Below are positions 1 through 8,351 of a DNA stretch of 64,000 bases, one piece after another. Position 1 is the stretch's first letter. Each line of letters begins with the position of its first letter. Location: the NCBI GenBank assembly GCA_041941305.1, contig JBGTQJ010000019.1:62001-126000 (forward strand). Reading direction: 5' to 3'. A program made the translations under genes and the position numbers. The stretch comes from JANSWP01 sp041941305 (GTDB lineage Bacteria > Bacteroidota > Bacteroidia > Chitinophagales > Saprospiraceae). Under the pieces are notes generated by a model. The model was not told the DNA's origin and searched no databases. It worked only from the letters and a program-made list of their open reading frames with translations.

Positions 1-585
1 AGTCCAGGTAATGCCATCATCGTCAGAGTAATGAGGCATTCGATTGACGCCAGCAATCAACCTTCGGCCAGAATCAGTTTCAATAAATTTTAGCAAACCA
101 GTACTAAACTTTAAATCCTGGTTGATAACATCCCACTGGGAACCATCTCTTGCGCCTCTCCAAAGCGTTCCACCGGCAGAGATAAGCCAAATTTGATCCG
201 TTTCAGGATCATATTCTGTATCAAAAACACTTCCAGCCTGATTGAGACTACCTCGCTCTTGCCACTTTCCTATCAATCTGTCATTGGCTAAAATTTCAGG
301 TTCATCTCCTCTGTCTTGCAAGCCAAAATGTCCTTCTGATAGGCGCTGTTTATGCCTGAGTACTTGAGTTTGGTGTTCCATCGCACGCCAATTGGTTCCT
401 GGTGCGGCACGGTGCATTTTCTCAAACCATTCTTCTCGTTTGAGTTGGCTTTCACCCTCTTCTTCATTTTGCACAATGATGGTGGTTGGTTTTGGATAAT
501 TTTTCGACTCAGAATTGGAATCGAAAATAAAAGCAAGGCTGCCTACCAATATAATGGAAGCTAAAAAGATTAGGGTATTTCTCAT
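1..585 (-). CDS. secreted beta-propeller (sortilin/BNR-like) protein, N-terminal part
   Basis: The frame stays open from an ATG at 585 down to the window edge (195 codons), so only the N-terminus is present. The protein starts with a short hydrophobic export segment (residues about 4-19), then a charged linker, then text typical of BNR/sortilin-type propellers: 'DTEYDPETDQIWLISAGGTLWRG' style strand-turn-strand units and 'HYSDDDGITWT' (an Asp-box-like S-D-D-G-x-T-W motif). Many Bacteroidota proteins of this kind are large, exported by T9SS and carry a sorting tail at the far C-terminus, which would lie outside this window. No enzymatic activity can be assigned. The Asp-box and export signal are seen directly; surface location is inferred. 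Confidence 0.75.
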   Translation of the reverse strand, partial: MRNTLIFLASIILVGSLAFIFDSNSESKNYPKPTTIIVQNEEEGESQLKREEWFEKMHRAAPGTNWRAMEHQTQVLRHKQRLSEGHFGLQDRGDEPEILANDRLIGKWQERGSLNQAGSVFDTEYDPETDQIWLISAGGTLWRGARDGSQWDVINQDLKFSTGLLKFIETDSGRRLIAGVNRMPHYSDDDGITWT

Positions 586-771
586 TTGCTGATAAGTTTC
601 TAATAAAATATTTTACTCAGCCAGTGATTTCTCAAAATGTATTTCTTGTTGTTCAAAACAAGAACCTCTATTTTGCCAGAAAAATAACTAAAATTGTGCG
701 CCTTGCGAAGCATGTTAAACTGTTTTAAACTTTAATGACACTTGCAGGACTTCTCTCATAAAATAAATGAA

Positions 772-1353
772 ATGAAATCAATTGCTGTATTTTGTGGTTC
801 TTCCAAAGGTTTTGACAAGGATTATTCGGACAGTGCCTACCACCTTGGAAGTACTTTTGCCCAGAGAAATATTCGACTGGTTTATGGTGCTGGAAATGTA
901 GGTCTAATGGGCGTATTGGCTGATGCTGTTTTAAAAAACCATGGAATAGTGCTTGGGGTTATTCCAAATTTCCTGAAAGATAAAGAAGTCTGTCATCGCG
1001 GATTGACTGAATTAATTATTACCAAAACCATGCACGAGCGCAAGCAAATCATGGCAGAAGAATGCGATGGTGTCATTATGATACCGGGTGGTTTTGGAAC
1101 GCTGGACGAGTTTTTTGAAATGCTTACCTGGAAGCAATTGCACCTTCACGGCAAACCGTTGGGTATTTGGAATATCAATGGCTATTACGACTATTTGATC
1201 CAACATATCCACCATATGGTCGCTGAAGGGTTTGTTAAAGACATCAATCTCAAATTGTTCGTGGCAGATACTCAACTAGATTCCCTCCTGGATAAAATGA
1301 ACAATGCTAGTTATGAAGTTGTGGGGAAGTGGGTGGAAATGAATTTGGAGTAA
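772..1353 (+). CDS. LOG family (TIGR00730) Rossmann-fold nucleotide 5'-monophosphate phosphoribohydrolase
   Basis: A 193-residue protein with the complete LOG/lysine-decarboxylase-like pattern: an opening beta strand 'IAVFCGSSKG', a nucleotide-binding 'YGAGNVGLMG', the family hallmark 'PGGFGTLDEFFE' and 'TMHERKQIM' before it. Family members cleave the N-glycosidic bond of nucleoside 5'-monophosphates; in plants and some bacteria they release active cytokinin, elsewhere they probably recycle nucleotides. The protein is cytoplasmic with no signal peptide. A TTG 30 bases upstream (742) also keeps the frame, but the ATG at 772 places the first strand where the family normally begins, so it is preferred. 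It stands alone, with a terminator-like hairpin just downstream. Confidence 0.9.
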   Translation: MKSIAVFCGSSKGFDKDYSDSAYHLGSTFAQRNIRLVYGAGNVGLMGVLADAVLKNHGIVLGVIPNFLKDKEVCHRGLTELIITKTMHERKQIMAEECDGVIMIPGGFGTLDEFFEMLTWKQLHLHGKPLGIWNINGYYDYLIQHIHHMVAEGFVKDINLKLFVADTQLDSLLDKMNNASYEVVGKWVEMNLE

Positions 1354-1372
1354 CTTTTTGATGTTAGGATAC

Positions 1373-1415
1373 TGCAATTCTGGGATGCTACAATGATTGA
1401 ATTGCAATCTTTTTC
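1373..1415 (+). terminator. stem-loop with T-run after the LOG gene
   Basis: Perfect 8-bp inverted repeat TGCAATTC (1373-1380) / GAATTGCA (1399-1406) with an 18-base loop, followed by a T-rich run at about 1409-1414. Position 20 bases after the stop codon fits a Rho-independent terminator, although the loop is long. Confidence 0.45.
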
Positions 1416-1533
1416 TACTTTTTCCGTCATTGCTTTTTAGGGATTCGTCTTTTGTCTTTGTGGGTTAATTTGATAATAGTAATTTTTGGGTCAGTATGAA
1501 CGAATTTAACCATTTTGAAGCAGCTATAAGCCT

Positions 1534-2634
1534 ATGAAAAAGTTGACGCTAAGTATTGTATTTTTTGCAATTCTTCAAATATCCATTTCTCAAAATTTGG
1601 TGCCGAATTTTAAGCCTTCGGATTTCGAACTTAGTGGAGAGGCTGTCAAATTAGGGAATAATTGTTTCCGTTTGACCAGAGCAATCAATTGGGCTTCTGG
1701 CTCTGTTTGGCACAACCAGGTAATTGATCTCCACCATTCTTTTGAAATGGAAATTGATGTCAAATTAGGATGTGAAGATATCTATGGAGCAGATGGAATC
1801 ATGTTTGTGTTTTATCCCTACGCTCGAAGAATGGGATATAAGGGAGAGGGAATTGGATTTGGAGGACTGGTGCCATCATTGGGAATCGAACTGGATACCT
1901 GGGAAAATGAACATTTGAGCGATCCCCACTACGACCACATGGCAGTTTTAGCGAATGGACGAATTACCCATTGGGACAATTTAGCCGGACCAGTTCCAAT
2001 TCTTCCCAACAAAGGCAATGTAGAAGATTGCAATAAACACAAGCTGAAGGTAAGCTGGGAATCAGATTCAAAACATTTATCTGTTTCCTTTGATGGGAAT
2101 CAACGCCTATCTGTAAAAAAGGATTTGGTGAATCAGATTTTCAGGGGAAATTCCAAAGTTTACTGGGGTTTTACTGCTGCTACCGGCGGTTTTAATAATC
2201 AACACGAAATTTGTCTTGAAAAACTGGAAGTGATTCCTTCTGAAACTGTTTTTGACCCTGATTTAGGTAAAAAATTATTGAATGGAGACTGTGTGGTTTT
2301 GAAGAATGTTCAATTTGAATCGGGAAAAGCCATTTTGACTGGAAGCGCAATTGCAGAGGTCAAGCGCTTGAAAAAATTTCTTCAGGAGCATCGCGGATAC
2401 AAAATATTTGTCTACGGTCATACAGATAGTTATGGGAGTGAGGTCGCCAATAAACAAATATCCAAGCTTAGGGCAAATGCTGTCAAGCAACAATTGATAT
2501 CTTTTGGGATCTCTCCAAAACGCATTCAAACATTTGGGACAGGTGAAAAATTTCCAATAGCCAAAAACTCAACTCCGGAAGGTCGGAAAACCAATAGACG
2601 CATTGAAATCTGCATTTCCAAACCCAGGGCTTAA
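1534..2634 (+). CDS. secreted L-type lectin domain / OmpA C-terminal domain protein
   Basis: 366 residues. A signal peptide (residues 1-19, ending near ISQN) is followed by a legume/L-type lectin-like beta sandwich at about 20-235. Landmarks are 'GADGIMFVFYP', 'GIGFGGLVPSLGIELDTWEN', and 'VYWGFTAATGGFNNQHEI', which are the strands and metal/carbohydrate loop segments typical of bacterial L-type lectins. Residues about 250-362 form an OmpA-like peptidoglycan-binding domain ('VYGHTDSYGS...NKQISKLRANAVKQQL', ending 'GRKTNRRIEI'). The natural reading is a periplasmic or outer-membrane-associated protein that anchors a carbohydrate-binding module to peptidoglycan. There is no T9SS tail. The gene precedes the peptide exporter pair by about 85 bases but no functional link is evident. 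Confidence 0.88.
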   Translation: MKKLTLSIVFFAILQISISQNLVPNFKPSDFELSGEAVKLGNNCFRLTRAINWASGSVWHNQVIDLHHSFEMEIDVKLGCEDIYGADGIMFVFYPYARRMGYKGEGIGFGGLVPSLGIELDTWENEHLSDPHYDHMAVLANGRITHWDNLAGPVPILPNKGNVEDCNKHKLKVSWESDSKHLSVSFDGNQRLSVKKDLVNQIFRGNSKVYWGFTAATGGFNNQHEICLEKLEVIPSETVFDPDLGKKLLNGDCVVLKNVQFESGKAILTGSAIAEVKRLKKFLQEHRGYKIFVYGHTDSYGSEVANKQISKLRANAVKQQLISFGISPKRIQTFGTGEKFPIAKNSTPEGRKTNRRIEICISKPRA

Positions 2635-2719
2635 AAAGTTTTCATATGCTTTTTTTTGGATTTTAAGAAGTTAATGTTTTGTTTGCATTATGAAAATCAG
2701 GCATTTATAGAGAGAAACT

Positions 2720-4915
2720 ATGCTTAAGCGATTCCCTTTCTATCGACAATTGGACGCAATGGATTGTGGTCCTACCTGCTTGCGGATGATAGCACAGCAC
2801 TATGGGCGGCATTATTCCTTGCAATATTTTAGGGAACGCTGCTACATAGATCGAGAAGGTGTTTCATTGTTGGGAACTAGTGAAGGTGCAGAGAGTATAG
2901 GTATGCGGACACTGGCTGTCAAACTACCTTTTGAAAGTGATGATTCAGAAGATGCTTCTTTTCAGGATGTGCCATTACCCTGCATTGTACATTGGGACCA
3001 GAATCACTTTGTCGTAGTCTATAAAATTGACAAAAAGCACGTTTGGATTGCGGATCCTGCCCGCGAAAAAATAAAACTGACCCATAGAGAATTTAAAAAA
3101 CATTGGATAAGCGATAGCAATAAAGGCATTGCGCTGTTACTGGAGGCTACTCCCGATTTTTATACCCATGAACGTGAGGAAATTAAGAAAACCGGCTTTG
3201 GATTTTTGTTTAGATACGTGAAGCCATTTCGGTCTTTGGTTATTCAATTGTTCTTTGGTCTTGTGTTGGGAAGTTTGTTTCAACTCATCTTTCCTTTTCT
3301 TACTCAGGCTATTGTAGATACAGGTATTCAAAACAGTGACATTGATTTTATTTGGTTGGTACTGATAGGGCAATTGGTCTTATTTATTAGCCAAATCGCT
3401 GTGCAATTTATTCAAAGCTGGATTTTGCTTCATATTGGTGCACGCGTGAATGTTTCGCTGATTTCAGATTTTTTGATAAAGTTGATGAAATTGCCAATTG
3501 GCTTTTTTGATACCAAAATGATTGGGGATTTATTGCAGCGCATTGGCGACCATCGCCGCATTGAAGAATTTTTGACTTCTTCAACCTTGAGTATCATATT
3601 TTCCCTGTTCAATTTTATCGTTTTTGGTTTGGTTCTGCTTTATTACAATACCACCATCTTTTTCATCTTTTTGGGTGCCAGTATTTTATATGTTGCCTGG
3701 ATATCGATTTTCCTTAAAAGGAGGAAAGTTGTGGATTATATGAAGTTTAAGGAAATGTCGGAGAATCAAAGCGCATTGATTGAATTGATTCAGGGAATGC
3801 AGGAAATCAAGCTGCAAAACAGCGAGAAAAAGCGTCGATGGGAGTGGGTGATGATTCAAGCAAGACTGTTTAGAGCAAACATCAAGTCCCTTGCGATTAC
3901 CCAATGGCAAGATGCCGGTGCCAATTTCTTTTCCCAATTAAAGGATATTTTAATAACTGTCATTGCAGCCAAAGCAGTCATAGAAGGACAAATGACATTG
4001 GGTATGATGTTAGCGGTTCAATACATTATTGGTCAATTAAATGCACCACTTCAACAACTCATCATTTTTGTGCGAACCGCGCAAGATGCAAAAATCAGCC
4101 TGGAAAGGTTGGGAGAGATTCACACCATGGAAAATGAGGAGGAGGATAGTTTGATGGGAACAGATATGCTTCCTGAGAACGGTGACATTCACATCGAAAA
4201 CCTGAATTTTCAATACAACAAACTCTCTGATCTGGTTCTAAAAAATATCAACTTGACGGTCCCAAGAGGGCAGGTGACTGCAATTGTGGGAACCAGCGGA
4301 AGTGGAAAAACTACCCTAATAAAATTGCTATTGGGTTTTTATGAACCAACCAATGGAAGCATTAGAATTGGTGGCATTCATCTCGGAAATATTCCCAACA
4401 AACTTTGGCGGCAAAAATGCGGTGCTGTGATGCAGGATGGGTACATTTTCTCTGACACCATTGCGAATAACGTTGCAGAAAGTGAGGATTATGTTGATAA
4501 AAACAAGCTACTTAAGGCTGTCAAGGTAGCCAATATTCAAGCGTTTATTGAAAATATGCCTTTGGGCTACAATACCATGGTGGGTGCCAGAGGCAACGGC
4601 CTGAGTCAAGGACAACGTCAAAGGTTATTAATTGCAAGAGCGATATACAAAAGCCCTGATTTTCTTTTCTTTGATGAGGCTACCAATGCCCTTGATGCTC
4701 AAAATGAAAAGGTGATTGTCAATAACCTAAATGAATTTTTTAGAGGAAGAACGGTGATTGTCGTCGCACATCGACTCAGTACTGTTAAAGATGCTGACCA
4801 AATTGTCGTACTGGAAAAAGGAGAATTGATTGAAAAAGGAACCCATGAGCAGTTGACAGCAAAACGAGGAGCTTATTATCATTTGGTGAAAAATCAGTTG
4901 GAGTTGGGGGCTTGA
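2720..4915 (+). CDS. peptidase-containing ABC exporter (C39 peptidase-TMD-NBD)
   Basis: 731 residues with the full PCAT layout. Residues 1-130 are a C39 cysteine peptidase with Cys16 ('MDCGPTC'), His96 ('QNHFVVV') and Asp112 ('ADPA') as the catalytic set. The membrane domain spans about 165-440. The nucleotide-binding domain has a Walker A 'GTSGSGKT' near 524, signature 'LSQGQRQRL' near 628, Walker B 'FFDEAT' near 650 and the switch His in 'VAHRLS'. Such exporters cut a leader after a double glycine and export the peptide through HlyD and an outer-membrane TolC-like channel. The HlyD partner follows directly, so the two form an operon. No leader peptide gene was found next to it, so the cargo is unknown. 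All catalytic residues are intact. Confidence 0.95.
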   Translation: MLKRFPFYRQLDAMDCGPTCLRMIAQHYGRHYSLQYFRERCYIDREGVSLLGTSEGAESIGMRTLAVKLPFESDDSEDASFQDVPLPCIVHWDQNHFVVVYKIDKKHVWIADPAREKIKLTHREFKKHWISDSNKGIALLLEATPDFYTHEREEIKKTGFGFLFRYVKPFRSLVIQLFFGLVLGSLFQLIFPFLTQAIVDTGIQNSDIDFIWLVLIGQLVLFISQIAVQFIQSWILLHIGARVNVSLISDFLIKLMKLPIGFFDTKMIGDLLQRIGDHRRIEEFLTSSTLSIIFSLFNFIVFGLVLLYYNTTIFFIFLGASILYVAWISIFLKRRKVVDYMKFKEMSENQSALIELIQGMQEIKLQNSEKKRRWEWVMIQARLFRANIKSLAITQWQDAGANFFSQLKDILITVIAAKAVIEGQMTLGMMLAVQYIIGQLNAPLQQLIIFVRTAQDAKISLERLGEIHTMENEEEDSLMGTDMLPENGDIHIENLNFQYNKLSDLVLKNINLTVPRGQVTAIVGTSGSGKTTLIKLLLGFYEPTNGSIRIGGIHLGNIPNKLWRQKCGAVMQDGYIFSDTIANNVAESEDYVDKNKLLKAVKVANIQAFIENMPLGYNTMVGARGNGLSQGQRQRLLIARAIYKSPDFLFFDEATNALDAQNEKVIVNNLNEFFRGRTVIVVAHRLSTVKDADQIVVLEKGELIEKGTHEQLTAKRGAYYHLVKNQLELGA

Positions 4916-4920
4916 TTTTT

Positions 4921-4961
4921 ATGGGTGATGGGTGATGAATGATGAATGATGGGTGATGGTG
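4921..4961 (+). repeat. short heptamer-like tandem repeat
   Basis: Repeats of gggtgat / gaatgat between the ABC exporter stop codon and the HlyD gene. The unit is 7 bases with GG/AA alternation. It is simple-sequence spacer DNA and does not interrupt the two genes. Confidence 0.6.
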
Positions 4962-5005
4962 TTTGTAAAAATATCTTGAAATTTAAATTTTGAACTTTTA
5001 GTGCC

Positions 5006-6322
5006 ATGTCAAATCTGATAGAAAATCCGGAAGAGATACAATTGCGTGAGCGTTATGAGATTTTAGCAATCATGGGGAATCCTCCTGGGTGGATACTTCG
5101 GTGGGGGATCAGTTTGATATTTATTGTGGTAGCTGCCTTAATATCAATAGGTTGGATGATCGAATATCCGGATACGGTTCCTGCACAAGTTGAATTGCTT
5201 ACGAAAAATCCTCCAATTCCTGTTGTGTCAAAGGCGGATGGGAAGATTGAATTATTTGTAGAGGACAATGATACTGTTGAAGAAGAGCAAATTTTAGGTA
5301 TTATTGAAAACCCTGCTGAATTGGGAGATGTCAATAGATTAAAAGAGTATCTGCTTTATTTTGAAGATATTGAAAATCCAAAGACCTATCTTGAAATTTC
5401 CTCACCTCCTAATCTTTCATTGGGAATATTACAACAAGACTATGCTTTATTAGAGCAAAATCTGGATGCTTATAAAAACTATTTGAATCAAAAACCCATT
5501 TGGAGGCAAATACGCTCTTTGGAAAACCGGATCTATGAGATTGATCGATTGAATAATCATTTGGAAGGGAAGAGAGAAAATTTACGAGAGCAGAGGGATT
5601 TGGCAAAAGGCGATTACGAGAGAAATAAAAAATTATTTGCGCAAGACGCTGCAGCTGAGATAGATGTAGAACAAAGCCAATCTGTTTATTTAATTGCTAA
5701 GAATGAATACGAAGGACTTGAAGAAGATCTGATCCAAAATAAAATTGCCATTCAAAGGCTTCGTGGTGAAATTGAGTTGATTAAAGGACGAAGAGGAGAA
5801 GGAAGGTCAACCTATGAAACCGAAATTCAAAAATATGTTCATAATCTAAAAAATGGGATTGATAGTTGGAAGCAAATTTACCTGCTAAAAGCTCCTATCA
5901 ATGGTAGAATTGCTTTTTTAGAAATTTATAGTCAAAATCAATCTGTGTCTATAGGGCAGGAAGTTTTTACCGTAGTTCCCATAAATTCAGATAAAGATTC
6001 TGGAAAAATAATTGGCAGGGCTAAATTATCTATTGCCGGATCGGGAAAAGTTGAAATTGGACAAACCGTTAATATTCGATTGCCAGCTTACCCATACCAG
6101 GAATTTGGAATTTTAAAGGGTATTGTAGACAAAATTTCATCTATACCTGATGAGGGAACTTACCTTCTTGAAATAGGATTTCCAAATGGTTTAATAACCA
6201 CTTATAACGAAACGATAACATTCCGACAACAAATGGTTGGAAGTGCAGAAATAATCACAGAAAAGAGAAGGTTTCTTGAACGAGTGTTTGATAAACTGTG
6301 GGATGTGGTTTTTAATAAATAA
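5006..6322 (+). CDS. HlyD family membrane fusion (periplasmic adaptor) protein
   Basis: 438 residues. There is one N-terminal membrane anchor (about residues 30-51), then a barrel-sandwich/lipoyl half ('PVVSKADGKIELFVEDNDTV'), a long alpha-helical hairpin with heptad character (about 160-270), the second lipoyl half ('LLKAPINGRIAFLEIYSQNQSV') and a C-terminal beta domain. This is the standard adaptor order for type I secretion, linking the inner-membrane ABC exporter to an outer-membrane channel. It lies 90 bases after the C39-ABC gene on the same strand and is followed by a strong terminator, so the two are probably one transcript. No outer-membrane TolC gene is nearby; it would have to be supplied from elsewhere. 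Confidence 0.92.
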   Translation: MSNLIENPEEIQLRERYEILAIMGNPPGWILRWGISLIFIVVAALISIGWMIEYPDTVPAQVELLTKNPPIPVVSKADGKIELFVEDNDTVEEEQILGIIENPAELGDVNRLKEYLLYFEDIENPKTYLEISSPPNLSLGILQQDYALLEQNLDAYKNYLNQKPIWRQIRSLENRIYEIDRLNNHLEGKRENLREQRDLAKGDYERNKKLFAQDAAAEIDVEQSQSVYLIAKNEYEGLEEDLIQNKIAIQRLRGEIELIKGRRGEGRSTYETEIQKYVHNLKNGIDSWKQIYLLKAPINGRIAFLEIYSQNQSVSIGQEVFTVVPINSDKDSGKIIGRAKLSIAGSGKVEIGQTVNIRLPAYPYQEFGILKGIVDKISSIPDEGTYLLEIGFPNGLITTYNETITFRQQMVGSAEIITEKRRFLERVFDKLWDVVFNK

Positions 6323-6428
6323 CCCTATTCAATGAAAATTAAAATTAAAATGTAAATGAGGTTTGTTACGTACTTTTCATTTTCATTTTCATTTTCATTT
6401 TCATTTCAATAATAGTTACTGACGTAAA

Positions 6429-6474
6429 CAAGAAAAGGGACTAAACGCCGAGGCGCATTAGTCCCTTTTTCTTG
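6429..6474. terminator. strong bidirectional terminator hairpin after the export operon
   Basis: Near-perfect inverted repeat: left arm 6429-6444 (CAAGAAAAGGGACTAA) pairs with 6458-6474 (TTAGTCCCTTTTTCTTG, one extra T). Inside it a second small stem CGCC-GA-GGCG continues the helix. The T-run in the right arm and A-run in the left arm make it usable in both directions. Confidence 0.85.
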
Positions 6475-7660
6475 GGCTTCTCCGAAGAAAAGCGCCTGAA
6501 TCAAGCTGTTGCTTGGTCCCTGCATCGTGTGTTTCCCAATAAAATCAGGAAATGCTTTGCAAGGTTGCTCTTTAAAAGTTATCGGAAATTCAAATTCTAA
6601 CTCAAGGAAACATCCGAAGACGATCCCACAACACAGTGAACGAGGCTGTAGTTGCGAGTTTTTGCAGAAAAAGAATTCGGTTTCCTTTCCAGTCGAAACC
6701 AGATTGTCTGCCGCGATGATAAGGTCTCAAACAACCGAAGTTGTTAAGGGCACTATTTATCACCTTCCTGCTTTCAAGGAGCATCCTAAATCCAGCGTGA
6801 ACCGGGCTTAGGACAGGTTTTGTCCAATGGTTGTATCTGCCAGGCATCCCTTGCGAGATTTCTTGCAGATACCATTGGACAAGAGATCTTTACTTCATTG
6901 GCGGACAGTTTCAAAATGAATACCAGCCAGCTGATGTCTTTTTCGAAGCCTTTCCTGCTCACTAGCGTATGACCTTCCCGAAGGTAGGTTGGAGCCTTTC
7001 CGGAGGTTTATTTCCGGTCTGCTTTCCCGAGGGTGGGCAGAAGTGATGGGGAGGGCTTTTAACCGTTTCCAACATCATTCTCAAACAAGTTTGAATGCTT
7101 GCTTTTCTCCATTTTGTGGTCAAACCCAGACTTGCGTCTGCTCTTGCGAGAAGGTTGACCCAAACAAAATCTTTCACCTTACGATGTCCAATTTTGGCAT
7201 TGAAGGAATGCCTGTCCTGAAGTCTAGATCCATTCTTTTGAAGATCCTGTGGACGAGCCACACTAGTCCCGGGGGACTATAGTACCATTCAAAAGAAAAC
7301 GATGTCCAATGATCGGATGTCAATTTTCTTTTTGAACACTTGGTTACCTCTTGCTTGGCTATCTCCCTCTTGTGAGTTTGGTCAGCCTCCCGATTGGTAA
7401 TTGCAATTTTAGACCTAGATCTGCCATGCTGTACAAAATATCCAATGTCCCTCCCGCTTCTGGCTTTCTTCCTGGCGAAAGTTGTCCTTCGGCAATGACC
7501 ATTGTATTGACAATCGTTATGGATACCTAAAAAAATAGTTATTGAGTTTTCAATTTGAATTATCAGCGACAGAAAGTGGTCAGTCCCGAACCCGTGGGTT
7601 TGTTTATTCCCGTTTTCTTTCCCTAAGGAACACCCGAAGATGGTGCCTATTATCAAAAAT
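6475..7660. other. non-coding region rich in inverted repeats, no credible gene
   Basis: This stretch looks somewhat GC-richer than its surroundings and contains overlapping short open frames on both strands, none of which gives a recognisable protein or a plausible start context. It carries several exact palindromes: TAGTCCC-GG-GGGACTA at 7264-7279, a long stem at 6821-6881, and repeated 'cgatgtccaat' words at about 7182 and 7300. It may be a decayed mobile element or a structured RNA locus. The sequence alone does not decide. Confidence 0.4.
6821..6881. repeat. long stem-loop (17-bp arms)
   Basis: TGTCCAATGG(TTG)TATCTGC at 6821-6840 is the reverse complement of GCAGATACCATTGGACA at 6865-6881 except for a 3-base bulge; the loop is 24 bases. 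There is no T-run, so it is not an ordinary terminator. Confidence 0.7.
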
Positions 7661-8351
7661 ATACCCCTATTTTAATTAGGTATTATATTTTAATTCAAAT
7701 TTAAAATATTGACTTTTCAATATTTACCAAAATCTTATTGTGAAAATTAGTGACCCAAAGATATATTCGTTTAGCTCTCTAATGCAACTTTTCTTTTCCA
7801 CAAATTATCCACAAAATTTCTCCACATTTGTTAATTGGTTGAAGTGCAAAAGATTAGGTTTTTTGCGAAGTGTCAATTTAAAAAAATAAATATTTGTATT
7901 GATCGGTTTTCAACAATTCCTGGAGGTGAAATACAACAATTTGATACTATCCAATATGTTTATATTTGACTTTCCGCTGCTAAAAAGTAAGTTTGAAATT
8001 GAATAATAAATAAAAAACAAGGACTAATCAGCCAGTTCACAATTAATGACCATTTAGGGTGACGATAAAAAGTTATATGTAACTTCATCAATAATTTAAA
8101 ACAATAAACTGTATACCCATTAAAATTTATATGCAAAAAATTAACCCAAATAAAAAAGGATTCCTTTCTTTGTAAGGGTTTCACCCAGTGACTATTTTAC
8201 TAATTCATATATTTCCCAAACTTTATTCATTCTTTGACAATTTGGGTGGTTAAACAAAACAAAATAGCAAAGAAGCATTTAGTTGTCCTTCCTTTTTTGA
8301 TTTGTTTAGCTAAAAGCACCCAAAATGTAAAAGAGTCATTTTATTTTGATA
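7661..8351. other. AT-rich intergenic/leader region upstream of korA
   Basis: About 690 bases of very AT-rich sequence with no supported gene. A 74-codon frame on the minus strand (7960-8184) lacks any recognisable feature. The region presumably contains the korA promoter, but no convincing TAnnTTTG box was identified. Confidence 0.5.

Noticed and set aside
4916..5005. possible double-glycine leader peptide between the exporter genes
   Set aside because: The sequence is a heptamer repeat with in-frame stops, not a leader peptide.
6509..6847. overlapping ~80-100 codon frames on both strands
   Set aside because: They overlap each other across the long stem-loop at 6821-6881 and show no protein-like pattern.
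7174..7656. 160-codon minus-strand open frame in the hairpin-rich region
   Set aside because: No recognisable domain, start context or conserved motif, and it runs through the 16-base palindrome at 7264-7279; competing frames exist on the other strand.
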